64,000 bases of DNA from assembly GCF_947496485.1 (NCBI RefSeq), contig NZ_CANMCZ010000003.1, positions 186,001-250,000 on the forward strand, given 5' to 3'. Positions within the stretch are counted from its first letter, which is position 1. Every line of letters begins with the position of its first letter. Below the pieces are notes generated by a model. That model was not told where the DNA came from. It ran no database searches and saw only the letters and a list, made by a program, of their open reading frames with translations. The DNA is from an uncultured Winogradskyella sp. GTDB taxonomy: Bacteria; Bacteroidota; Bacteroidia; Flavobacteriales; Flavobacteriaceae. Positions 35,549 to 44,658 of this stretch are shown piece by piece. Both the position numbers and the translations under genes were made by a program.

Positions 35549-36577
35549 TTGAATAATCAAAAGACATATCAACTTCAGTTTATACTCTTAATCGTAGTTT
35601 TATTACTTTGCTTTTTTGTAAATATAAGTTTAGGTTCAATAAGCATTCCAACAAAAAGTATTTTTGGTAGTCTTTTCGGAACTATTGAAAATAATACGCA
35701 TCAGATTATAATTACAGATTTTAGATTACCTAAAGCCATTACTGCAATTTTAGTTGGCTCTGGATTGGGTATTTCTGGATTATTAATGCAAACCTTATTT
35801 AGAAACCCGCTAGCAGGTCCTTTTGTTTTGGGAATCAGTTCTGGCGCGAGTTTAGGTGTCGCACTTGTTATTCTAGGCTCAGGGTTGTTTGGTGGATTAT
35901 TTGCTACTGCTTTAATTTCTAAATGGAGTATTGTAGTTGCAGCAAGTTTGGGAAGTTTCTTAGTATTACTGGCAGTTCTCGCAGTTTCGAGTAAAGTAAG
36001 AGACACTATGGCAATTCTCATTATAGGCTTAATGTTTGGGAGTATTACGGCTGCTGTAGTAAGCGTCCTCTCCTATTTTAGCTCTGCTGAACAATTACAA
36101 CAATATATATTTTGGGGATTTGGAAGCCTCAGTAATTTATCGTGGAATGAACTTCTAATTTTCTTTGGAATTTATGCTTTAGGAATTGTGCTGAGTATAG
36201 CATCAATCAAAGGATTGAATAGTTTACTTCTTGGAGATAATTACGCAAAAAGCTTGGGTTTAAATCTAAAACAAAGCAGACTGATTATTATACTAGCGAC
36301 AAGTTTAATTGCAGGCACTGTAACGGCCTTTGCTGGTCCTATTGCATTTATAGGTTTAGCGATTCCACATTTAACGCGGCAAATATTTAAAACCTCTAAT
36401 CATAAAGTTTTATTACCAGCAGTTTTTTTATTTGGTGCCATAGTTATGTTAATTTGTGATAGCATTGCTCAAATTCCTGGAAGTGATTATACCTTACCAA
36501 TTAATGCCATTACAGCTTTAGTCGGTGCTCCAGTAGTAATTTGGTTACTGGTGAGACAACGTAAAATGATGTTTTAA
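35549..36577 (+). CDS. btuC: Corrinoid ABC transporter permease (FecCD family)
   Basis: The 342-residue integral membrane protein has about ten TM helices and the FecCD signatures ILVGSGLGISGLLMQTLFRNPLAGP, FVLGISSGASLG and GPIAFIGLAIPHLTR, the last being the coupling region for the ATPase. The start is a TTG directly after the btuF stop codon; the next in-frame ATG is over 80 codons downstream and would remove two helices. Two bases separate it from btuD. The pathway is assigned from the riboswitch-linked receptor. Confidence 0.9.
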   Translation: MNNQKTYQLQFILLIVVLLLCFFVNISLGSISIPTKSIFGSLFGTIENNTHQIIITDFRLPKAITAILVGSGLGISGLLMQTLFRNPLAGPFVLGISSGASLGVALVILGSGLFGGLFATALISKWSIVVAASLGSFLVLLAVLAVSSKVRDTMAILIIGLMFGSITAAVVSVLSYFSSAEQLQQYIFWGFGSLSNLSWNELLIFFGIYALGIVLSIASIKGLNSLLLGDNYAKSLGLNLKQSRLIIILATSLIAGTVTAFAGPIAFIGLAIPHLTRQIFKTSNHKVLLPAVFLFGAIVMLICDSIAQIPGSDYTLPINAITALVGAPVVIWLLVRQRKMMF

Positions 36578-36578
36578 A

Positions 36579-37370
36579 ATGAAGAAAGAAACATCACACA
36601 TCATCCTTAAAACAGAACAACTTTCTATTGGCTACAAAACCAAGAAAGTAGAAACGGCTATTTCATCAAACATAAATTTTGAATTGCAAAGAGGTCAGCT
36701 CATTGGTTTAGTTGGAGCCAATGGTATTGGAAAATCTACATTGATACGAACATTAATTAAAGTTCAACCTCCTTTATCTGGTTCAGTTTTACTCAATAAT
36801 AAAGATCTAAGAATTACTTCTAATCTTGAACTTGCCAAACAACTTAGTATTGTCCTAACCGAACCTTTAACCTCAAAAAATCTATCTGTTTTTGAGTTAG
36901 TAGCTTTAGGAAGACACCCTTACACTAATTGGATTGGAAACCTATCAACGGAAGATGTTAAGATTGTGAATGAATCAATGAAACTTGTCAATATTTCAGA
37001 ATTAAAAGATAAAAAATGTTATGAACTTAGTGATGGTCAACTACAAAAGGTTATGATTGCTCGTGCTTTGGCTCAAGATACAGATGTCATCGTTTTGGAT
37101 GAACCTACTACTCATCTCGATATGTACCATAAAGCATATATTTTAAAGCTACTTCAAAAGTTGAGCACAGAAACAGGAAAAACTATTCTATTCTCTTCTC
37201 ATGAAATTGATTTAGCAATCCAACTCTGTGACGCTATGATTGTTATGACGAAAAATTCAATAATTTGTGATCAACCTTGTAATTTAATCACTAAAGGGGT
37301 TTTTGAATCTCTTTTCCCTAAGGATTTAATTGCATTTGATAATGCAACGGGCAGTTTTAGGGTAACATAA
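36579..37370 (+). CDS. btuD: Corrinoid ABC transporter ATP-binding protein
   Basis: The 263-residue ATPase has Walker A GANGIGKST at 46-54, the Q-loop region (LSIVLTEPLTSKNLSVFELV), the signature LSDGQLQKV in place of LSGGQ, Walker B VIVLDEPT, and the H-loop His in SSHEID. It powers the BtuC permease. The third residue of the signature is Asp rather than Gly, a tolerated variant. It is the last gene of the btuFCD unit; the regulator gene starts 122 bp downstream. Confidence 0.92.
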   Translation: MKKETSHIILKTEQLSIGYKTKKVETAISSNINFELQRGQLIGLVGANGIGKSTLIRTLIKVQPPLSGSVLLNNKDLRITSNLELAKQLSIVLTEPLTSKNLSVFELVALGRHPYTNWIGNLSTEDVKIVNESMKLVNISELKDKKCYELSDGQLQKVMIARALAQDTDVIVLDEPTTHLDMYHKAYILKLLQKLSTETGKTILFSSHEIDLAIQLCDAMIVMTKNSIICDQPCNLITKGVFESLFPKDLIAFDNATGSFRVT

Positions 37371-37492
37371 AGTCTAAAGAAGAGTTACTTAATCCACTTC
37401 TAATAAACTGGTTGTCAAAAACCTATGAGATATGCATTAAAACAACTAACTTACTTCATTTATTATTTAGGCGTAACCAATCTTTCTTAAAA

Positions 37493-40400
37493 ATGAAGTT
37501 TAAACATTGTTTTTATATTGTATTACAACTTTCATTCTTCTCATGTTTTTTTGGTTATACTCAAGAGAATCAACCAAACATAAAATATTTTTCGTTAGAG
37601 GAAGGCCTCTCACAAGTTACTATTAATGATATACTTCAGGACAAAAATGGGTATGTCTGGATAGCTACACAAGATGGGTTGAATAGATTTGATGGTGAAA
37701 ACTTTAAGCATTATAAGCATAATGAAATAGATTCTACAAGTATTTCCGGAAACTTAACAAATGTGCTTCTTGAAGATAAAAAAACAAACATTTGGGTTGG
37801 AACTATTGGTAATGGCCTTTCTTATTACAATCAAAATAAAGAGCGCTTTTATAAGGTAAACTTGCAATATGCGTTAAATGAAAATGAAACCATATCAGAT
37901 TTCGCTTTAGATAATGACGGAAATATATGGGTTGCATCAAGACTTTCAGGACTACATAAACTCAAACATTTAAATAATAATACGTTTTCGCAAAAAAAAT
38001 ATTTACCCAACAAATCATTGAGTGCTTTACTTTACAATACCAATAATAATCTTTGGATTGGCGATTTTGATGGCAATGTTTATAATTTAAATACATCAAA
38101 AAATGATACGACTATAAAGCCCAAATTCAAAATTAACAGCCGTGTACGTACATTTTATGATACTGGAGAACATTTATTAATCGGATGTGATTATGGATTA
38201 TATGTTTATACTTTAAAAACGAAAAAACTACAACTATTCGATTTTAATATTACTTCCGATTTTTCCATAAAATTTATTAGTTCTTTTCTAAAAGAAAGTG
38301 ATTCTGCTGTATGGATTGGGACAGGAAACGGGTTATTTCTGTTAGACTGGAAACAAATGAAAATAATTCACAAAATTGAAAAATCAAAAAATAATAAGGA
38401 TGGATTGAGTAATAATACTGTTACTGCACTACTCAAAATTGATGAAGAAGTAATATTAGTAGGTACTGCCAATAACCTAAATTTATTGAATTTTAAGTCA
38501 CCCTTCTTTCAGAATATATCTAAGGATAAACGTGGCAGTCATTTACTTAATGACAATGTAATTTTTTCAATTTTAAAAGACAAAACTGACCTTTGGGTCG
38601 GCACCTCTGATGGTGGGCTTAACTTAATTAGAAAAGGTATGCCCTACTATTTTGAAAAAGTTGAAAACGATTCAACAAGCACTTTTGGTACAGTAAGAGA
38701 AATTGTTAAAGATCATAAAAATCAGAGACTTTGGATTGCAACTACTAGAGGTTTAAGAATGTTAGACTTAAAATCGTTTGATCCTGAACAACCCAAATTT
38801 AAGGTCTTTAGGTATAATCCAAATGACCCAAATTCTATAAGTGGTGATTTTCTTAAAGGAATGACTTTAGATAAAAATAACCATGTTTGGGGCGCAACTT
38901 ATGGCTATGGTGTTTTTAGATTAGAATTAAATGATAATGGAAAAGCTGAAATAACACGGTATTCGCATAATCCCAATAATGAAAACTCTATACAAAGCAA
39001 TGTTACTATGTGCGTGCGTACTGACAAACAACATAATATATGGATAGGAACACAAGGAGGTTTAACCAAATTACAATTTCAAAAAAACAACTATACTAAG
39101 CCTATTTTCACTAATTATAATAAAGACTCTAAGCAAAATAAAAGTCTGTCTAATAACTCTGTATATGATATATTAATTGATAAAAATGATAGTATTTGGG
39201 TAGGTACTCGCCAAGGATTAAACTTGTTTTTGGGTGATAATTCTTTTATGTCATGGAAAGAGCAAAACCAATTTACCAATGCAGCAGTTTATACCATACA
39301 AGATGATGATAGTGGTAATCTGTGGTTAGGCACAAATGATGGTTTAGTAAAGTTTAATACCAAAAAAAGAAAGTTTACGCAATTTAAAACCGAAGATGGT
39401 ATACAGAGTAATGAATTTGATATTCATGCAAAATATAAGGATAGTCTGGGAACAATCTATTTAGGTGGTATTAGTGGAGTAACTTATTTCAATCCACAAA
39501 AAATAGAAACAATTGATCAACCTTCGATACTGTATTTTTCAGAATTAAAGATTAAAGATTCAATTATTAAACCAAGCGATGCAAAAGGTACATTATTAAC
39601 AAAATCTATTATAAAATCAAATCATATCGAATTTAAGCACAACCAATTTCCATTTTATTTACAATTTTCATCGATAGATTTTCGTGATTTTAAAAGCGTC
39701 AAATATGGCTACAAACTTTTACCCACAGACGAAGATTGGAATATGCTTACCGATTCAAAAATTCAATTTCTAAATTTACCTTCTGGCGATTATACACTGC
39801 AGATTAATGGTTTTTCGAGAGGTAAAGAATGGAATCAAAAGCCTTTAGAAATGCAATTAAGTATCTTACCGCCATGGTATAAAACTTGGTTAGCCTATCT
39901 ATTTTATTTAGGAATTACTGTTTTTATTATAAATAGATTTTACCGCTTTAAAGTCGCTAAAAAATTAGCCAAAGCAGAAAGTATAAAGCTCAAAGAAATT
40001 GATAATTTAAAAACACAGATGTATGCCAATATCTCACACGAATTCAGAACACCTCTAACATTAATAAATGGTCTCTCTAAAATATTAATCGAAGAAAATA
40101 TTAGCAATAACAATACTGAAAAATTAAAAGGAATTCACCGAAATGGGAACCAGTTGCTAAAACTCGTTAATCAAATATTGGGCTTAGTATCCTTTGATGC
40201 CAAAAAAGTAAAAGCTAATTATAAAAATGGAGATGTCGTCTCTTTTATTAAACAATGTATATCTTATTATAAGTTTCACTCAGACTCCAAACAACAACAG
40301 CTGACGTTCTCATCAAAAATTAAGTCACTAAATATGGACTTTGATGATGATAAACTTCAAAAAATAATTAACAATGTCTTATCCAATGCTATAAAATTTA

Positions 40401-41527
40401 CGCCAATAAAAGGCAAAATAAGTGTCGAGGTTACAAACGAAAATCAAAATTTAATAATTACCATATCAGATTCAGGAAAAGGTATTGAAACAAAGCATTT
40501 ACCTCATATTTTTGATCGTTATTATAAAATATCTGAAAACAATCTTGATGTAGGTAACGGAATAGGAATGGCACTTACAAAAGAACTTGTTACTCTTCTA
40601 AATGGTGAAATCACAGTTGCAAGTGTAGTCGATAAAGGAACAATATTTACAATATACTTACCTATTGAAAATACAGTTAAAAGCACATCAGAGCTAGAAT
40701 ATCATATTCCATTCACAAACAGTGCAAATACTTCGGAAATAATTGAAACTTCTACAATCAACAAAAAAGCTGAACAAACACTATTACTCGTTGAAGACAA
40801 TAAGGAAATAAGAGATTATATTATGCTATTATTAGGTAAGCTCTATAATATTACCATAGCTAAAAATGGAGTTGAAGGTTTAAAAATTGCCAAAAATAAA
40901 ACTATTGATTTTATCATTAGTGATGTGATGATGCCAAAAATGGATGGCTTTGAGTTTTGCAAATACATTAAAAATGATATAAAAACCTCTCATATACCAT
41001 TTATAATTATAAGTGCAAAAACTGCAAAAGAAGACAAATTGAAAGGCTATCAGTTAGGTATTGACGCATATTTATTTAAACCTTTTGACAAAGACGAACT
41101 GTTACTTATAATTAAAAATCTACTTCAGAAAAGGCAAGAGCAAATGAGCTATTTCACCAAGCTTTTACATCTCAAAGAAGGTTTTGACCATTTAATCACA
41201 AATCAATTAGATATAGATTTAATTCGCAACCTACAAGAATATGCGTTAAATAATGACAATAAACTTTCAATAGATCAACTAGCAAAAACACTCGGTACAA
41301 GTCGTACTCAATTACACAGAAAAATTAAAGTATTAACCAATATGTCTGTAACGAATTATATAAATCATATTCGCATAGAAAAAGCGAAGCACTTATTGGT
41401 AAATACTAAACTAAACAGTAATGAAATCGGATTTGAAGTTGGGTTTGAATCTTCAACTTATTTCTCTAGAATCTTCAAAAAAGAATTAGGAATATCTCCT
41501 GTTCTATACCGCAAACAACACACATAA
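37493..41527 (+). CDS. Hybrid two-component system regulator (propeller / kinase / receiver / AraC)
   Basis: I use the ATG at 37493 (MKFKHCFYIVLQLSFFSCFFG), which starts a signal peptide, giving 1344 residues. The periplasmic sensor is a two-bladed-propeller array (about 30-680) of many xWVGTxxGLxxL or IWIATxxGL units, then a Y_Y_Y domain (about 695-770) and one TM helix near 795. The cytoplasmic part has HisKA with His849 in ISHEFRTPL, HATPase (NVLSNAIKFTP, GNGIGMAL), a receiver with phospho-acceptor Asp1144 (IISDVMMPKMDG), and a C-terminal AraC HTH ending at 1344. This architecture usually controls glycan-use loci, yet no SusC/SusD or glycoside hydrolase gene is in the window. Confidence 0.95.
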   Translation: MKFKHCFYIVLQLSFFSCFFGYTQENQPNIKYFSLEEGLSQVTINDILQDKNGYVWIATQDGLNRFDGENFKHYKHNEIDSTSISGNLTNVLLEDKKTNIWVGTIGNGLSYYNQNKERFYKVNLQYALNENETISDFALDNDGNIWVASRLSGLHKLKHLNNNTFSQKKYLPNKSLSALLYNTNNNLWIGDFDGNVYNLNTSKNDTTIKPKFKINSRVRTFYDTGEHLLIGCDYGLYVYTLKTKKLQLFDFNITSDFSIKFISSFLKESDSAVWIGTGNGLFLLDWKQMKIIHKIEKSKNNKDGLSNNTVTALLKIDEEVILVGTANNLNLLNFKSPFFQNISKDKRGSHLLNDNVIFSILKDKTDLWVGTSDGGLNLIRKGMPYYFEKVENDSTSTFGTVREIVKDHKNQRLWIATTRGLRMLDLKSFDPEQPKFKVFRYNPNDPNSISGDFLKGMTLDKNNHVWGATYGYGVFRLELNDNGKAEITRYSHNPNNENSIQSNVTMCVRTDKQHNIWIGTQGGLTKLQFQKNNYTKPIFTNYNKDSKQNKSLSNNSVYDILIDKNDSIWVGTRQGLNLFLGDNSFMSWKEQNQFTNAAVYTIQDDDSGNLWLGTNDGLVKFNTKKRKFTQFKTEDGIQSNEFDIHAKYKDSLGTIYLGGISGVTYFNPQKIETIDQPSILYFSELKIKDSIIKPSDAKGTLLTKSIIKSNHIEFKHNQFPFYLQFSSIDFRDFKSVKYGYKLLPTDEDWNMLTDSKIQFLNLPSGDYTLQINGFSRGKEWNQKPLEMQLSILPPWYKTWLAYLFYLGITVFIINRFYRFKVAKKLAKAESIKLKEIDNLKTQMYANISHEFRTPLTLINGLSKILIEENISNNNTEKLKGIHRNGNQLLKLVNQILGLVSFDAKKVKANYKNGDVVSFIKQCISYYKFHSDSKQQQLTFSSKIKSLNMDFDDDKLQKIINNVLSNAIKFTPIKGKISVEVTNENQNLIITISDSGKGIETKHLPHIFDRYYKISENNLDVGNGIGMALTKELVTLLNGEITVASVVDKGTIFTIYLPIENTVKSTSELEYHIPFTNSANTSEIIETSTINKKAEQTLLLVEDNKEIRDYIMLLLGKLYNITIAKNGVEGLKIAKNKTIDFIISDVMMPKMDGFEFCKYIKNDIKTSHIPFIIISAKTAKEDKLKGYQLGIDAYLFKPFDKDELLLIIKNLLQKRQEQMSYFTKLLHLKEGFDHLITNQLDIDLIRNLQEYALNNDNKLSIDQLAKTLGTSRTQLHRKIKVLTNMSVTNYINHIRIEKAKHLLVNTKLNSNEIGFEVGFESSTYFSRIFKKELGISPVLYRKQHT

Positions 41528-41728
41528 CCTCTGTATTTAGTAGCTTAGAACAATGCTTCTATCTTTTGAAACAATTGTTTTACTCGTTTTTTTATAATGA
41601 GTATAGTTTTACATAACACAAAATAGAAGTGCTGTTTAACCTATTAAAAGGTAGCTCATATTCACATCTGTAATATTAGGTTTTACGACACTGCTTATTC
41701 ATTTCATAATGCTTTAAACTGATTAACT
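41528..41728. other. Intergenic region, no gene seen
   Basis: A 201-bp gap between the regulator gene and the glycine-rich lipoprotein gene. AAACAATTGTTT near 41570 is palindromic and followed, after a short gap, by a T-run (TTTTTTTAT), so weak termination is possible. No small ORF or clear promoter is seen. Confidence 0.35.
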
Positions 41729-42433
41729 ATGAAAACTAAAATCACAAACATTATTGTTCTTCTTACCATACTAATGATGCTTGGATGTTCTAAAGATGAT
41801 AATGACCCAAAAGAAGAAGTTTCTGGTACATTCGAATTTTTAGACGCAGGCACTCACGAATTCTCAATAGACGCTAGTGATATAGTAGCAACAATTACAA
41901 TAGTTGGTTCAGGTGGCGGTGGTGGTGGTGGCGTAAATTATACTTCTGGTTCTTCTTCAACAGGAGGTGGTGGTGGCGGAGGTGCTGGAGAATTTAAGCT
42001 ACTTGCAAATGAAGACTTGCAAGGAAATGTTACTTATACGGTAATTGTAGGAGTTGCTGGCAATGGAGGATCTGCTAGCCAAAGTGGAACAAATGGACAA
42101 ACTTCCGAAATAATACTTCAAGGAGCGAATATATATACAGCAATTGCTGGTTCTGGTGGATTGAGTAACAATATTAACGCAGAAAATGGTGGTTCTGGCG
42201 GAATTGGTTTCCCGGCTGGTAACTCTGGAACTAACGGAGAAGAACGCAGTATATTCTCTTTAAGCGCATCACCGGGTCTTGGAGGTCTTGGCGGAGAAAA
42301 TGAATCCATATTTGGTTTTGGTGGTAATGGTGGGATTGGAGCAGAAATCGATTTCTCAAATATAATTAATGCTGAAAATGGCAATGTTGGCGGAAATGGT
42401 TATGTGAAAATTGAATGGACAGGACTTAGATAA
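41729..42433 (+). CDS. Glycine-rich surface lipoprotein
   Basis: The 234-residue lipoprotein has a signal ending MLGC followed by SKDDNDPKEE, an acidic export-type tail. The body opens with a beta segment (FEFLDAGTHEFSIDASDIVATITIVGSGG) and continues with glycine runs (GGGGGGG twice) alternating with strands, ending GNGGIGAE...GNVGGNGYVKIEW. This is the glycine-rich domain pattern seen in phage tail and bacterial surface proteins, where it forms a polyglycine sandwich-like fold. Ligand unknown. It may be a target of the upstream regulator by position only. Confidence 0.75.
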   Translation: MKTKITNIIVLLTILMMLGCSKDDNDPKEEVSGTFEFLDAGTHEFSIDASDIVATITIVGSGGGGGGGVNYTSGSSSTGGGGGGGAGEFKLLANEDLQGNVTYTVIVGVAGNGGSASQSGTNGQTSEIILQGANIYTAIAGSGGLSNNINAENGGSGGIGFPAGNSGTNGEERSIFSLSASPGLGGLGGENESIFGFGGNGGIGAEIDFSNIINAENGNVGGNGYVKIEWTGLR

Positions 42434-42529
42434 TCTTGTTTATTCATTAGTCTCAATATCTGTTAAACATAGTAAAAACTGAAATACACTTATAAATATA
42501 GTTCTAGTAGGCATTTAAATACAAATAAC

Positions 42530-44653
42530 ATGAAAACGATAAAAAAAATTAAGTTCGGTAAAATTGTTTCTATCCTATTAATAGGATTTTTAATAGCTAA
42601 TTACACAGAATCTGTTAATGCACAAGTAAAACGACAAACAGTCGGTGTCAATGATAGTAAAGATTATAAATCTTTAGTCCATTATTGGAGTAATACAAGG
42701 AAAGATAATTTTTTAACAGCATCTACCAATGGAAAAAAAGCAGCAGAGGATGCTAATTATAGATTTGTAAGACAAGATGGTTATGTGCTCACAAAAGCAT
42801 CTAATTCGGAAGGCAATGCTGTCCCTCTATATTTATATTATAATAAAACACGTAAAGATTACTTAACAGTAGCTTCACCAGCAGGTATTAAATCTGCGAA
42901 TTCTGCTGGCTACGTAAAAATTGGTATAGAAGGTTACGTTCTACAAACCGTCAATGCAGCATACCGAAAACTATACAAACCACTCTGGTTATATTATAAC
43001 GATTCTCGCAAAGATAATTTCACAATAGCATCTTCTACTGGCATGCAAACAGCACAATCTGGTGGTTATAGTAAAGTAAGAATTGAAGGTTATGTACGTA
43101 TTAACAATAAAATACAAAACACTAAGGTAATTGCAAAAATGTCTGGTCCTTTTGAAAGATTAAAAAAACAAGCACAAAAATCAGTGGTAATAAAGTCTAA
43201 AATAAATCCAGTTTCAATTGAAGCAAGTAACAGAAACTGGAAATTAACGCGTAACAAAGCTAGCATCGAATTTATTCCATTTACATTAAATGATAAAGAT
43301 GGAAATCCTATTCCACCAAATAAAAGAGTCATTCTACAAGATGGTACAGAGACTACAGCTCAAGAGTATATAAATGAAATTAATATTGTAGAAGAAAAAC
43401 TCAATGCTCTAGGTCATAGTCTCAGACTTAATGATGAACAAGTCGTTTCTAGGATGGTAACTGAAAGTAAATTTTTAGATGGAAAAATATCCACAGCTCC
43501 TAATTCTATAGGAGTTTTCAAAAATGATTTACAAGTTAAAAAATTTATGAGTTTAGTACATAAGGTTAAAGTAGAAGATCCTTCAAAAAATGGTAGATTT
43601 CAACAAGTTACGCTAAAACCATATAGCAGTTATACAAAAAACGAGAGAGATAATATAAATCAATATAATTTTACAACTAAATCTGGAGTTGTCGTAGCAG
43701 AAAAAAAGACAAAAAAAAATAGACCATTTAAAGATCTAAGACCTAAAAAAGTAGGTAATCTGTCTTCACTCTTTGAAGTTAATGAAACCAATAGTAAAAA
43801 TTGGAATTTTGGAAATCCAGAAATCTTTCAGGCAAGTATAGATGGTTCTATTAACTATTTTACAAAAATATACCCCTTTGAAGTAGAAAAAAAAGATAGT
43901 AATAAATCAGAATTTAGAGTAAAAGCAATCAGTAAAGTTAAAGGCTCACTCTTAGGTAATAGTATAGATATTCTTAATGCAAGCGGTGAATTTTACGCAC
44001 CTTCAGACCTATCAAAAAACATGTATGTCAAAGTTCAAATTAAGGCTTTCGAAACTAGTCTTTATAATCTAAATAAATCATATCCACAGAAAAAGTCGAT
44101 TTCAGAAACATATGCTAGAACTTTTGATAAATCATTTCCTATAAGAATTCCTCTTTTACCTGGTATAGATTTTAAAGGACTTATTGGATCAATAGGAGAA
44201 GTCGGCTGTGAATTTTCTGGAGATATTGAAAGAACTGTTGCTGCCGTGCACGCAAAACCATTAATCGATTTAAAAGTTTATGGAGAAGGAGGATTAAGCC
44301 TTTTAGGAGTCGTTGGTGGTGGTGTTGAGGCTAAGTTAACTTTAATCAAAGGCGAATTAGATCTAAACGCCTACACAGGCATATTCAACCAAAACTCTGA
44401 AGAAATAGTCGCTGGAGTTAACTATTACTTTGGTTATAATATAGAAATTTTAAGTGGCTCATTAAGTGCCTTTGGCGAAATTTGTTCTCCTATAGACCTT
44501 CCTCTAGTTGACGATTGCTATCGCAAAACACATGTACTTTTTGAGTGGACTGGTTTTAAAGATTCGGGTACTATAATACAAGGTGGTTTTACTCCAATAC
44601 ATTTAGCAAATATTGCAAGATATGATGAAGAGCCTGTTTTTACCCAAGATTGA
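42530..44653 (+). CDS. Secreted protein with DUF5648-like repeats and a large unknown domain
   Basis: The 707-residue protein has a signal peptide ending NAQ (about residue 32). Three tandem repeats of about 46 residues follow (roughly 48-185), each of the form LxxYYNxxRKDNFTxASxxGxxxAxxxGYxxxxxEGYV, as in the DUF5648 lysozyme-associated family. The following 500 residues match nothing I recognise; they include a Lys-rich middle and a C-terminal beta-rich, Gly-rich region (GEGGLSLLGVVGGGVEAKLTLIKGELDLNAYTG). There is no sorting domain. It lies 5 bp before a HEAT-type lipoprotein gene and is probably translated with it. Confidence 0.65.
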   Translation: MKTIKKIKFGKIVSILLIGFLIANYTESVNAQVKRQTVGVNDSKDYKSLVHYWSNTRKDNFLTASTNGKKAAEDANYRFVRQDGYVLTKASNSEGNAVPLYLYYNKTRKDYLTVASPAGIKSANSAGYVKIGIEGYVLQTVNAAYRKLYKPLWLYYNDSRKDNFTIASSTGMQTAQSGGYSKVRIEGYVRINNKIQNTKVIAKMSGPFERLKKQAQKSVVIKSKINPVSIEASNRNWKLTRNKASIEFIPFTLNDKDGNPIPPNKRVILQDGTETTAQEYINEINIVEEKLNALGHSLRLNDEQVVSRMVTESKFLDGKISTAPNSIGVFKNDLQVKKFMSLVHKVKVEDPSKNGRFQQVTLKPYSSYTKNERDNINQYNFTTKSGVVVAEKKTKKNRPFKDLRPKKVGNLSSLFEVNETNSKNWNFGNPEIFQASIDGSINYFTKIYPFEVEKKDSNKSEFRVKAISKVKGSLLGNSIDILNASGEFYAPSDLSKNMYVKVQIKAFETSLYNLNKSYPQKKSISETYARTFDKSFPIRIPLLPGIDFKGLIGSIGEVGCEFSGDIERTVAAVHAKPLIDLKVYGEGGLSLLGVVGGGVEAKLTLIKGELDLNAYTGIFNQNSEEIVAGVNYYFGYNIEILSGSLSAFGEICSPIDLPLVDDCYRKTHVLFEWTGFKDSGTIIQGGFTPIHLANIARYDEEPVFTQD

Positions 44654-44658
44654 AAATA

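Noticed and set aside
37412..37492. TTG-started extension of the hybrid regulator
   Set aside because: The ATG at 37493 begins a good signal peptide; the extension has no conserved character.
42118..42384. Proline-rich open frame on the minus strand
   Set aside because: It is the mirror of the glycine-rich codons (GGN read as NCC) of the lipoprotein gene on the plus strand.
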